Shown here: positions 1-6,426 of the stretch, one piece after another
Layout: the number at the start of each line of letters is the position of its first letter
Numbering within the stretch: position 1 is the stretch's first letter
NCBI GenBank assembly: GCA_001995005.1
Contig: MDJN01000054.1
Location: 1-12,614, forward strand
Source of the DNA: Candidatus Parepulonipiscium sp. PG-Nun2H_MBin03
Lineage (GTDB): Bacteria > Bacillota > Clostridia > Lachnospirales > Cellulosilyticaceae
Direction of reading: 5' to 3'
DNA: 12,614 bases
Made by a program: the position numbers and the translations under genes
The notes under the pieces: model-generated
Databases searched by the model: none
Seen by the model: the letters and a program-made list of their open reading frames with translations, nothing else
Told to the model about the DNA's origin: nothing

Positions 1-2707
1 CACCATGCGGTACACGTAGAGAAGTGTCTCTTACCTCACGTACTTTTTCACCAAAAATAGCACGTAACAAGCGTTCTTCTGCTGTTAGTTCAGTTTCACC
101 TTTTGGAGTCACACGGCCTACCAATATATCACCTGAACGAACTTCTGCTCCTACACGGATAATACCTCGTTCATCTAAGTCTTTTAGAGCATCCTCACTT
201 GTATTTGGAATGTCACGAGTTATTTCTTCTGCCCCTACTTTTGTGTCTCGTGCCTCTACCTCATATTCTTCTATATGAACTGAAGTATATATATCTTCTT
301 TTACTAAACGTTCACTTAGCAAAATAGCATCCTCAAAGTTGTATCCTTCCCAAGTCATAAACCCAATTAATGGATTTTGACCTAAAGCCAATTCACCATT
401 ATCCGTAGACGGACCATCAGCGATTATTTCGCCTTTTTTAACTCTATCCCCTTTATTAATAAGTGGACGTTGGTTTATACAAGTACCTTGGTTACTTCTT
501 GTAAATTTAGTTAAATTATATATACGTTTTTTACCCGTATCTTGCAAAATAACTATCTTATTAGCCGTTACACTTTCTGCTATGCCATCTTCTTCAGCTA
601 TTACCAAAACTCCTGAATCCCTTGCCGCTTTATGCTCCATCCCAGTTCCTACGATAGGGCTATTTGTTTTTATCAATGGTACTGCTTGACGTTGCATATT
701 AGCACCCATTAACGCACGATTAGCATCATCATTTTCTAAGAATGGTATCATAGCAGTCGCCACAGATACAATTTGCCTTGAAGAGATGTCCATCAAATCT
801 ATCTCTTTATAATCAAATTCTAATATTTCTTCTCTTCTACGAGCTGTAACTTTGGTATTTATAAAGTGCATTTCATCATCTAACGGTTCCGTAGCTTGAC
901 AAACAGTATAATTTTCCTCTTCATCAGCAGTAATATACTTAAATTCATTTGTAACTATAGGTTCTCCGTTATCATCTCTTTTTACAAGCCTATATGGTGC
1001 TTCTATAAATCCATATTCATTAATCCTTGCAAATGTTGCAAGCGAGTTAATCAAGCCTATATTCGGGCCTTCTGGTGTTTCTATAGGACACATACGCCCG
1101 TAATGTGAGTAATGGACGTCACGCACTTCAAATCCTGCACGCTCTCTTGATAGTCCTCCTGGCCCCAGGGCAGAAAGTCTACGCTTATGTGTAAGTTCTG
1201 CAAGTGGATTATTTTGATCCATAAACTGAGATAATTGTGAACTTCCAAAAAACTCCTTAACCGATGCAGTTACAGGACGAATATTAATAAAGCTTTGTGG
1301 ATTCACGGGTTCATCTGTTTGGATTGTCATTCTTTCTCGAACTACTCTTTCCATTCTGGATAAACCTAGCCTAAATTGATTTTGCAACAATTCACCTACA
1401 GCCCTTATTCTTCGGTTACCTAGGTGGTCTATATCATCTTTAGTACCTATGCCATATTCTAAATTAATAACATAATTCATTGATGCAAATATATCTTCTA
1501 AAGTAATATTTTTAGGAATTAATTCATTTAATCGTTGTTTAATTATTTGTTTTTGTTCGTCTAAGTCATCATAATTTTCTATAATTTCTGCAAGTATTGG
1601 ATAATAAACATTTTCTCTTATACCTAGTTCTTGTTTATCAATATCTATAAAATGGGATATATCTACCATCTGATTTGTAAGCACTACAACTGGTCTATCA
1701 ACTTCGTTAATTGATATTTTTACATTAGATGTTCCTGTATTTTGGATTTTATCTGCCAAGCCAGCGGATATTTTATCACCTTTTTGAGCTATTACTTCTC
1801 CTGTAAATAAATCAACTACATCTTCAGCTAATGTTAGCCCTCTAACTCTATTTCTAAGAGCTAATTTTTTATTAAATTTATATCTCCCTACTCTTGCCAA
1901 GTCATACCTTCTAGGGTCAAAAAACATATTAGCAAGCAAAGTCTGTGCACTTTCCACAGTTGGCGGTTCACCAGGTCTTACCCTTTTGTATACTTCAAGC
2001 AAGCCTTCTTCATATGTCTTAGTGGAGTCTTTTTCAATAGTAGCAAGAATTTTTGGTTCTTCCCCAAACATTTCTATTATCTCAATGTCGCTGCCTAGGC
2101 CCAGTGCACGCATTAGTACCGTAACTGGCACTTTTCTATTTCGGTCAACTCTTACTGAAAATATGTCGTTAGAATCTGTTTCATATTCAAGCCATGCACC
2201 TCTGTTTGGAATAACTGTAGTTGAAAATAATCTTTTACCTACTTTGTCACGTTCTTGGTCATAATAAATCCCTGGCGAACGCACAAGTTGACTTACTATA
2301 ACACGTTCTGCACCATTAATAATGAAAGTACCATTTTGAGTCATAAGAGGCAAGTCACCCATAAAGACCTCATTATCCATACTTTCACCTGTTTCTTTAT
2401 TATACAAACGTACTCGCACTTTTAATGCTGTTGCATAATTAACATCTTTTTCTTTAGCTTCTTCAATAGTATACTTAGATTTAGATTCAAGAGAGAAATT
2501 GACAAATTCTAACATTAAGTTCCCATTAAAGTCTGTAATCGGAGATATGTCATGAAAAACTTCTCTTAATCCCTCATCCAAAAACCATTGGTAAGAATCC
2601 TTTTGTACTTCAATCAAATTTGGTATTTCAAAAATCTCATCTGTTAATGCATAATTCATACGCACTTGTCTGCCCGTCATTATCGGACTTATTTTAGATT
2701 TTTGCAT
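1..2707 (-). CDS. rpoB: RNA polymerase beta subunit (N-terminal 902 codons; 3' end outside window)
   Basis: This is the catalytic beta subunit of RNA polymerase. The frame is open from an ATG at 2705-2707 to the window edge, and the conceptual protein starts MQKSKISPIMTGRQVRMNYA. The start is supported by AGGGGTG eight bases upstream. I translated roughly the first third codon by codon and saw no frameshift; the rest also reads as continuous beta subunit. The rifampicin-binding cluster is clear (FFGSSQLSQFMDQNNP followed by THKRR). The residues equivalent to E. coli D516, H526 and S531 are D497 (1217-1219), H507 (1187-1189) and S512 (1172-1174), so the site is of the sensitive type. Family members are around 1150-1350 residues, so roughly a quarter to a third is missing to the left, where rpoC would be expected. 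It lies downstream of rplJ-rplL, the usual arrangement, and also has its own promoter candidate. Confidence 0.98.
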   Translation of the reverse strand, partial: MQKSKISPIMTGRQVRMNYALTDEIFEIPNLIEVQKDSYQWFLDEGLREVFHDISPITDFNGNLMLEFVNFSLESKSKYTIEEAKEKDVNYATALKVRVRLYNKETGESMDNEVFMGDLPLMTQNGTFIINGAERVIVSQLVRSPGIYYDQERDKVGKRLFSTTVIPNRGAWLEYETDSNDIFSVRVDRNRKVPVTVLMRALGLGSDIEIIEMFGEEPKILATIEKDSTKTYEEGLLEVYKRVRPGEPPTVESAQTLLANMFFDPRRYDLARVGRYKFNKKLALRNRVRGLTLAEDVVDLFTGEVIAQKGDKISAGLADKIQNTGTSNVKISINEVDRPVVVLTNQMVDISHFIDIDKQELGIRENVYYPILAEIIENYDDLDEQKQIIKQRLNELIPKNITLEDIFASMNYVINLEYGIGTKDDIDHLGNRRIRAVGELLQNQFRLGLSRMERVVRERMTIQTDEPVNPQSFINIRPVTASVKEFFGSSQLSQFMDQNNPLAELTHKRRLSALGPGGLSRERAGFEVRDVHYSHYGRMCPIETPEGPNIGLINSLATFARINEYGFIEAPYRLVKRDDNGEPIVTNEFKYITADEEENYTVCQATEPLDDEMHFINTKVTARRREEILEFDYKEIDLMDISSRQIVSVATAMIPFLENDDANRALMGANMQRQAVPLIKTNSPIVGTGMEHKAARDSGVLVIAEEDGIAESVTANKIVILQDTGKKRIYNLTKFTRSNQGTCINQRPLINKGDRVKKGEIIADGPSTDNGELALGQNPLIGFMTWEGYNFEDAILLSERLVKEDIYTSVHIEEYEVEARDTKVGAEEITRDIPNTSEDALKDLDERGIIRVGAEVRSGDILVGRVTPKGETELTAEERLLRAIFGEKVREVRDTSLRVPHG

Positions 2708-2871
2708 GTGTACTTCACCCCTAGCAAAATTTATAATTTAAAAATATGCAACTTAAAATATTCTTATTTACACAAATATAACAAATAGATATTTATATAA
2801 ATAAAAACACAAATAAATATTTGTTTTCCTAAGAAATTACCTAATGAGTCTTTCTTCCCATTAAAATAGAC

Positions 2872-2885
2872 GCATTTTAAAATGC
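2872..2885. repeat. Perfect 14-bp palindrome over the rpoB promoter start region
   Basis: GCATTTTAAAATGC is self-complementary. It overlaps the proposed -10 hexamer (2882-2887) and the expected transcription start near 2875. It could be an operator or a very short hairpin at the 5' end of the transcript. In AT-rich DNA chance is possible, although the GC ends make it less trivial. Confidence 0.4.
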
Positions 2886-2910
2886 TATCAGAAAACATAT
2901 AAGAAGTCAA
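2882..2910 (-). promoter_or_regulatory. Candidate sigma-A promoter for rpoB
   Basis: On the minus strand: TTGACT (2905-2910), 17-base spacer, TAGCAT (2882-2887), with TGA just before the -10 giving an extended -10. It has the same layout as the rplJ and rpmG promoters in this window. It would give rpoB expression independent of the terminator after rplL. Confidence 0.6.
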
Positions 2911-2962
2911 GTCCTTTTTTAGTTTTTTTACATAACTTTCCAAAGGCACTCTCTTAGAAATA

Positions 2963-3000
2963 GATAGAAAAAGACTATAAAACTCTTTGTGGTTTTATAG
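2963..3000 (-). terminator. Intrinsic terminator or attenuator after rplL
   Basis: A 9-bp perfect stem (2975-2983 with 2992-3000, CTATAAAAC/GTTTTATAG) and an 8-base loop start 15 bases after the rplL stop. In the transcript it is followed by TCTTTTTC. The stem is AU-rich, so termination is probably partial. This fits L7/L12 being needed in excess over beta while some transcripts read into rpoB. Confidence 0.7.
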
Positions 3001-3014
3001 CCTCCGCATATAGC

Positions 3015-3383
3015 TTATTTAAGTGTTACTTTTGCTCCAACGTCTTCTAGCTTAGCTTTAATAGCTTCTGCTTCTTCTTTAGGAAGTCCTTCTTTAATAA
3101 TCTTAGGAGCTCCTTCTGCAACGTCTTTTGCTTCTTTCAATCCAAGTCCTGTAAGTTCACGTACCACTTTAATTACTTTGATTTTTTCTGAGCCTGTCTC
3201 TGTTAATTCAACATCAAACTCTGTTTTTTCCTCAGCTGCTGCCGCTGGACCAGCTGCTACCATAACACCTGCTGCTGCTGATACTCCAAATTCCTCTTCA
3301 CAAGCTGTTACTAAATCATTTAATTCTAAAATAGTTAATTCTTTGATTGCATCAATAATTTCATTGATAGATAATTTTGCCAT
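3015..3383 (-). CDS. rplL: 50S ribosomal protein L7/L12
   Basis: This is the stalk protein that recruits translation GTPases, present as dimers bound to L10. The 122-residue product MAKLSINEIIDAIKEL has an N-terminal dimerisation domain (about 1-30), a flexible Ala/Gly-rich hinge (VMVAAGPAAAAEE, about 41-53) and the compact C-terminal domain with KIKVIKVVRELTGLGLKEAK ending in VTLK. The ATG at 3381-3383 is chosen because GGAGGT lies seven bases upstream; an in-frame ATG nine codons earlier lacks a site. It is 41 bases downstream of rplJ, in the conserved rplJ-rplL pair under the L10 leader. Confidence 0.97.
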   Translation of the reverse strand: MAKLSINEIIDAIKELTILELNDLVTACEEEFGVSAAAGVMVAAGPAAAAEEKTEFDVELTETGSEKIKVIKVVRELTGLGLKEAKDVAEGAPKIIKEGLPKEEAEAIKAKLEDVGAKVTLK

Positions 3384-3424
3384 TATAGTACCTCCATAAA
3401 TTTTTCTCAATATTAATAATGTTT

Positions 3425-3919
3425 TTACTGCTCTTCTTTTTCAGCAATTTGCTTAACAACACGTGCAAAGCTTGAAATAGGCGATTTGAAGCTTCCTAGT
3501 AATCTTCCTAGCAATTCTTCTCTTGGAGCGATATTTCCTATTGCAGCAATTCCTTTTGCATCATAGTACGTTCCTTCTACTACACCTGCTTTATATTCTA
3601 ATTTATCATTAGTTTTTGCCACTTCTGATAAAATACGTGGACCTGCTGTTGCATCTGTTTTGCTAATTGCTATTGCTGTTGGGCCTTCTAGATGTTTTGA
3701 AAGCTCTGCAAATTCTGTACCTTCTATAGCACGAGCAATCATGCTGTTTTTATATACTTTATATACAACGCCCGCTTCTCGTAAAGACTTACGAAGAGCA
3801 GTATCTTGCCCTACTGATAATCCTCTATAATCTACTAGAGCAATTGAACTTGCACCATCTATCTGGTCTTTAATTTCATTTACAATGGCTTGTTTTGCAT
3901 TTGCATTTGCATTAATCAT
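3425..3919 (-). CDS. rplJ: 50S ribosomal protein L10
   Basis: L10 anchors the L7/L12 dimers on the 23S rRNA GTPase centre. The hallmark segments are present: VDYRGLSVGQDTALRKSLRE, YKVYKNSM, GPTAIAIS and the C-terminal L12-binding helix ending in IAEKEEQ. The ATG at 3917-3919 gives 164 residues (MINANANAKQAIVNEI), close to the usual length of about 166, but its ribosome binding site is poor. An ATG 16 codons upstream (3967) has no site either, and an AAAGGAG sits 35 bases before the chosen start, so the start is uncertain. The gene is about 65 bases past a terminator hairpin and an L10 leader, which indicates autoregulation by the L10-L12 complex. Confidence 0.95.
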   Translation of the reverse strand: MINANANAKQAIVNEIKDQIDGASSIALVDYRGLSVGQDTALRKSLREAGVVYKVYKNSMIARAIEGTEFAELSKHLEGPTAIAISKTDATAGPRILSEVAKTNDKLEYKAGVVEGTYYDAKGIAAIGNIAPREELLGRLLGSFKSPISSFARVVKQIAEKEEQ

Positions 3920-3983
3920 AAATTTACTACCCAAAATCTTCCCTTTTGAGTAAACTCCTTTCTTCATAAGATAAAAACATACG

Positions 3984-4025
3984 ACAAAAATGTCACTTAG
4001 CTTTTCTGCGCAGGCTAAGTGACAT
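3984..4025 (-). terminator. Intrinsic terminator/attenuator upstream of rplJ
   Basis: A strong 12-bp stem (3990-4001 with 4014-4025, core GTCACTTAGC/GCTAAGTGAC) has a 12-base loop and is followed in the transcript by TTTTTGTC. It lies between the L10 leader and rplJ, not after a gene, so it is best read as the attenuator that the leader controls. Confidence 0.88.
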
Positions 4026-4040
4026 ATATATTTTATATAT

Positions 4041-4096
4041 AACCTCGGTAGGTTGTGTACGTTATGCTTAAAGCACCTACTGTCTGCGGCAGATTA
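4041..4096 (-). ncRNA. L10 leader (ribosomal protein autoregulatory mRNA element)
   Basis: On the minus strand the segment reads CCGCAGACAGTAGGTG, then an inner TGCTTTAAGCA hairpin, then ACCTACCGAGGTT. The GTAGGT/ACCTAC stem is 4075-4080 with 4048-4053. The AGACAG-AGGTG and CCTACCGAGG flanks are the recognisable core of the Firmicutes L10 leader. In Bacillus subtilis the L10(L12)4 complex binds this leader and promotes attenuation ahead of rplJ-rplL. The terminator just downstream fits that mechanism. Confidence 0.87.
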
Positions 4097-4115
4097 TTCA
4101 ATTTGTTTCGTCAAA

Positions 4116-4144
4116 ATACTATCATATTCTAACGAACTTGTCAA
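4116..4144 (-). promoter_or_regulatory. Sigma-A promoter of the rplJ-rplL(-rpoB) transcript
   Basis: Perfect -35 TTGACA (4139-4144), 17-base spacer, TAGTAT (4116-4121) with TGA before it (extended -10). It starts 18 bases past the rplA stop; the start site near 4109 would be just upstream of the L10 leader. No terminator separates it from rplA, so read-through from the rplK-rplA transcript is also possible. Confidence 0.85.
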
Positions 4145-4161
4145 CTACTATATGACTATTA

Positions 4162-4854
4162 TTAGCTAAGTCGACTAGGGTTTATTCTAATCCCAGGTCC
4201 CATTGTTGCAGATATGGCTACACTTCTTAAGTATTGCCCTTTTGCAGCAGATGGTTTAGCTTTTATAACAGCACCTATTAATGTGTGGAAGTTATCTTGC
4301 AACTTTTCTTTTCCAAAAGATGCTTTACCGATTGGAACGTGAATTATATTTGTTTTATCAAGACGATACTCTATTTTACCAGCTTTAATGTCATCAATAG
4401 CTTTTTTTACATCCATTGTAACAGTACCAGCTTTTGGGTTTGGCATAAGACCTTTTGGCCCTAATACACGACCTAATCTACCCACAACACCCATCATGTC
4501 TGGAGTCGCCACAACAACATCAAATTCAAACCAACCTTGGTTTTGAATCTTAGGTATTAATTCGTCCGCTCCTACATAATCTGCTCCTGCAGCTGTTGCC
4601 TCATCTGCTTTAACTCCCTTTGCAAATACTAATACCCTAACAGTTTTACCTGTACCATGTGGCAATACAACTGCTCCACGAACTTGTTGATCAGCATGTC
4701 TTGAATCTACTCCTAATTTTATATGCGCTTCTACTGTTTCGTCAAATTTTGCTACCGCAGTTTTTTCTACTAGAGTAAACGCTTCTTCTGTATCATATAG
4801 AGTATTGCTCTCAACTAATTTTGCAACCTCCTGATATTTCTTGCCTCTTTTCAT
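4162..4854 (-). CDS. rplA: 50S ribosomal protein L1
   Basis: L1 forms the mobile L1 stalk at the ribosomal E site and is a classical translational repressor of its own operon. The 230-residue product matches the family length. It begins MKRGKKYQEVAKLVESNTLY and carries family segments including VVLPHGTGKTVRV, the VGRLGRVLGPKGLMPNPKAG signature, and ATMGPGIRINPSRL at the end. The start is fixed by AAGGAGGT (4862-4869) seven bases upstream of the ATG at 4852-4854. It is the last gene of the rpmG-secE-nusG-rplK-rplA unit. An L1-binding-site mimic directly abuts its ribosome binding site. Confidence 0.98.
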   Translation of the reverse strand: MKRGKKYQEVAKLVESNTLYDTEEAFTLVEKTAVAKFDETVEAHIKLGVDSRHADQQVRGAVVLPHGTGKTVRVLVFAKGVKADEATAAGADYVGADELIPKIQNQGWFEFDVVVATPDMMGVVGRLGRVLGPKGLMPNPKAGTVTMDVKKAIDDIKAGKIEYRLDKTNIIHVPIGKASFGKEKLQDNFHTLIGAVIKAKPSAAKGQYLRSVAISATMGPGIRINPSRLS

Positions 4855-4869
4855 TATTGTTACCTCCTT

Positions 4870-4913
4870 GTGGTATTCGCGGGGAACTCCCTCCCACTCG
4901 CGTGCACTTACTT
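4870..4913 (-). promoter_or_regulatory. L1-binding-site mimic A (between rplK and rplA)
   Basis: The minus-strand core (4870-4897) starts GTGGGAGG and ends GAATACCAC, enclosing a short GGGAGTTCCCC hairpin. E. coli 23S rRNA at the L1 site (helices 76-77) has GGTGGGAGG on one side and GAAATACCACC on the other. The terminal GTGG/CCAC stem with a purine-rich internal loop is thus preserved. The element fills the rplK-rplA gap and its last base touches the rplA Shine-Dalgarno, so bound L1 would block initiation. Its near-copy is at 5361-5403. Confidence 0.78.
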
Positions 4914-4914
4914 A

Positions 4915-5337
4915 TTATTTTACAACTATTCCCATAGAACGAGCTGTTCCCGAAATCATGCTCATAGCAGCCTCTATGCTACCTGCATTAAGGTCTGGCA
5001 TTTTAATTTCTGCAATCTTTCTTATCTCATCTTCTGAAAGAGTCGCTACTTTAGTTTTGTTCGGCACTGCTGAGCCTGATTTTAGTTTAGCTGCCTTTAA
5101 TAATAATACTGCTGCAGGCGGAGTTTTTGTAATAAAAGAAAATGTTCTATCTTGATAAACTGTAATAACTACCGGTATAATCATACCTGCATCTTTATTA
5201 GTTCTCTCATTAAACTCTTTAGTAAACTGAGCAATATTAACACCATGCTGACCTAATGCTGGCCCAACTGGTGGTGCTGGCGTTGCTTTACCAGCTGGAA
5301 TTTGTAATTTAATCATTCCTGTTACTTTTTTAGCCAT
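4915..5337 (-). CDS. rplK: 50S ribosomal protein L11
   Basis: L11 binds the 23S GTPase-associated centre and is the target region of thiopeptide antibiotics. The 140-residue product is standard length. It begins MAKKVTGMIKLQIPAGKATP, has the proline-rich PPVGPALGQHGVNI linker region, and ends in GTARSMGIVVK. The ATG at 5335-5337 has AGGAGG (5349-5354) 11 bases upstream, a slightly long spacing. It is preceded by L1-site mimic B and followed by mimic A, so its translation is probably repressed by free L1. Confidence 0.98.
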   Translation of the reverse strand: MAKKVTGMIKLQIPAGKATPAPPVGPALGQHGVNIAQFTKEFNERTNKDAGMIIPVVITVYQDRTFSFITKTPPAAVLLLKAAKLKSGSAVPNKTKVATLSEDEIRKIAEIKMPDLNAGSIEAAMSMISGTARSMGIVVK

Positions 5338-5360
5338 ACTGACTTCATCCTCCTAAATTT

Positions 5361-5403
5361 GTGGTATTTGCGGGAAACTCCCTCCCACTCGCACGCTTAC
5401 TTT
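5361..5403 (-). promoter_or_regulatory. L1-binding-site mimic B (between nusG and rplK)
   Basis: The minus-strand core (5361-5388) starts GTGGGAGG and ends AAATACCAC, enclosing GGGAGTTTCCC. Its AAATACCAC arm matches the E. coli 23S rRNA L1 site exactly over those nine bases. It ends six bases before the rplK Shine-Dalgarno (5349-5354). It is close to identical to element A over about 43 bases, with a handful of differences, mostly outside or compensating within helices. This is the classical position for L1 control of the L11-L1 pair. Confidence 0.78.
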
Positions 5404-5413
5404 GTAATACATT

Positions 5414-5932
5414 TTACATAATTTTTTTGATATCATCAAAAGACACTTCTAAAGGAAATTCACTACCAAATCCCATAATCGACACTATAACTCTCTCGTT
5501 AGTCTCGTTGATTTCTTTGATAATTCCTTCTGAGCCTACAAAACTACCTGATATAACTTGTACTAAATCTGCTAATAAAAATTTCGATTTAAACATTGAA
5601 ACATCAATGCCCATCTTCTCAATTTCACCTAGCGAGAGTGGTACAGGTTTAGAATCCGGTCCTACAAACCCAGTTACTCCTCGTGTATTCCTAACTACGT
5701 ACCATGCATCATCTGTCATTGTCATTTTGATTAACACATACCCAGGGAATACTTTTCTGCTAACCATCTTTGTGACACCGTTTTTTTCTTCAGCCTCATC
5801 ATGCATTGGAATTTCGACTTGTTGGATTAACTCTTGCATATTGCGATTTTTGATAGCTTTTTCAATATTTACTTTTACTTTATTTTCATATCCTGAGTAT
5901 GTGTGCACCACATACCATTTTGCTTCATCCAT
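5414..5932 (-). CDS. nusG: Transcription termination/antitermination factor NusG
   Basis: NusG binds RNA polymerase and links it to Rho or the ribosome; in Firmicutes it also modulates pausing and intrinsic termination. The 172-residue protein starts MDEAKWYVVHTYSGYENKVK (NGN domain), contains the VFPGYVLIKMTMTDDAWYVVRN segment, and ends with a KOW domain (DLVQVISGSFVGSEGIIKEI, about residues 120-172). The ATG at 5930-5932 has AGGAGGA ten bases upstream; upstream in-frame codons overlap secE. It follows secE by 16 bases, the usual secE-nusG pair. Confidence 0.98.
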   Translation of the reverse strand: MDEAKWYVVHTYSGYENKVKVNIEKAIKNRNMQELIQQVEIPMHDEAEEKNGVTKMVSRKVFPGYVLIKMTMTDDAWYVVRNTRGVTGFVGPDSKPVPLSLGEIEKMGIDVSMFKSKFLLADLVQVISGSFVGSEGIIKEINETNERVIVSIMGFGSEFPLEVSFDDIKKIM

Positions 5933-5948
5933 AAAGCAAATCCTCCTG

Positions 5949-6128
5949 TCAAATCCACTGGTGCAAATACACCATTGCATTACTAAATAAAAGATCCATC
6001 AAAAACAATATTATAGCAACAAAAATTGATGTTACAATAACTGTAGTTGTTTTTGAACTCAGCTCTTTTTTAGTAGGCCAAATTATTCTTTTACTTTCTG
6101 CGGTAAAATCTTTAAAAAACTTGCCCAT
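5949..6128 (-). CDS. secE: Preprotein translocase subunit SecE
   Basis: SecE is the small clamp subunit of the SecYEG membrane channel. The 59-residue product is the short Gram-positive form: an amphipathic segment MGKFFKDFTAESKRIIWPTK with the conserved WP motif, then one transmembrane helix (about residues 28-50, TVIVTSIFVAIILFLMDLLF). GGGAGGA lies eight bases before the ATG at 6126-6128, which decides against an in-frame ATG ten codons earlier. It sits between rpmG and nusG as in most Firmicutes. Confidence 0.96.
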   Translation of the reverse strand: MGKFFKDFTAESKRIIWPTKKELSSKTTTVIVTSIFVAIILFLMDLLFSNAMVYLHQWI

Positions 6129-6164
6129 AACTATCTTCCTCCCTGGCATACTTTGCACATAAGA

Positions 6165-6317
6165 TTACTTTTTAGTTTCTTTGTGCGGGGTATGTGTTTT
6201 ACAAAATTTACAATATTTTTTCGTTTCCATACGGTCAGGATGTGCTTTTTTATCCTTTGTCATGGAATAGTTTCTTCGCTTGCAATCTTCACAAGCTAAG
6301 GTAATTTGTACTCTCAC
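6165..6317 (-). CDS. rpmG: 50S ribosomal protein L33
   Basis: This 50-codon gene encodes a small large-subunit protein. It starts with GTG (6315-6317), seven bases after GGAGGT. The product begins VRVQITLACEDCKRRNYSMT, with Met as first residue in practice. Two CxxC pairs, CEDC (residues 9-12) and CKFC (36-39), form a zinc site, so this is the zinc-binding form; many bacteria also carry a zinc-free copy. The PDRMETKKYC segment is typical of L33. It is the first gene of the secE-nusG-rplK-rplA transcript, 109 bases from the motility cluster upstream. Confidence 0.95.
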   Translation of the reverse strand: MRVQITLACEDCKRRNYSMTKDKKAHPDRMETKKYCKFCKTHTPHKETKK

Positions 6318-6387
6318 GTTCAACACCTCCACATTAATTACACATTAAAAATTGCCATAAAAAAAAGACCTATTTAGGCACGACTTC

Positions 6388-6416
6388 ACTATATCATACC
6401 AAAATAAGTCCGTCAA
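6388..6416 (-). promoter_or_regulatory. Sigma-A promoter of rpmG-secE-nusG-rplK-rplA
   Basis: TTGACG (6411-6416), 17-base spacer, TATAGT (6388-6393), with TGA before the -10 (extended -10). The start site would be near 6381, about 65 bases before the rpmG start. The motility cluster ends at 6427 with no terminator visible before this promoter. Confidence 0.85.
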
Positions 6417-6426
6417 GTATATATTT

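Larger units (their letters stand above)
2708..3014 (-). other. rplL-rpoB intergenic region (307 bp), no supported gene
   Basis: This AT-rich gap holds, in transcription order, a hairpin terminator just after rplL, a promoter candidate, a palindrome over the presumed start site, and about 165 bases of rpoB leader. The leader contains a weak ACAAATA/TATTTGT hairpin (7 bp, 2-base loop) around 2810-2825. A 61-codon GTG-start frame (2764-2949) overlaps the promoter, has only a weak AGAGAG upstream, and resembles nothing I know, so I do not call it. Confidence 0.7.

Noticed and set aside
24..278. Plus-strand frame opposite rpoB
   Set aside because: It is antisense to conserved rpoB codons and has no ribosome binding site; the same applies to the other plus-strand frames opposite rpoB, purB, tatD, nusG and rplK.
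1172..1219. Rifampicin-resistance substitutions in rpoB
   Set aside because: Residues equivalent to D516, H526 and S531 are all wild type.
2764..2949. 61-codon GTG-start frame between rplL and rpoB
   Set aside because: Weak ribosome binding site, no recognisable homology, low-complexity Ile/Tyr-rich tail, and it overlaps a promoter and palindrome that explain the region better.
6355..6380. Small CCTA/TAGG hairpin followed by eight T in the rpmG leader
   Set aside because: A 4-bp stem with a 2-base loop is too weak for a terminator despite the T-run, so I do not call attenuation here.
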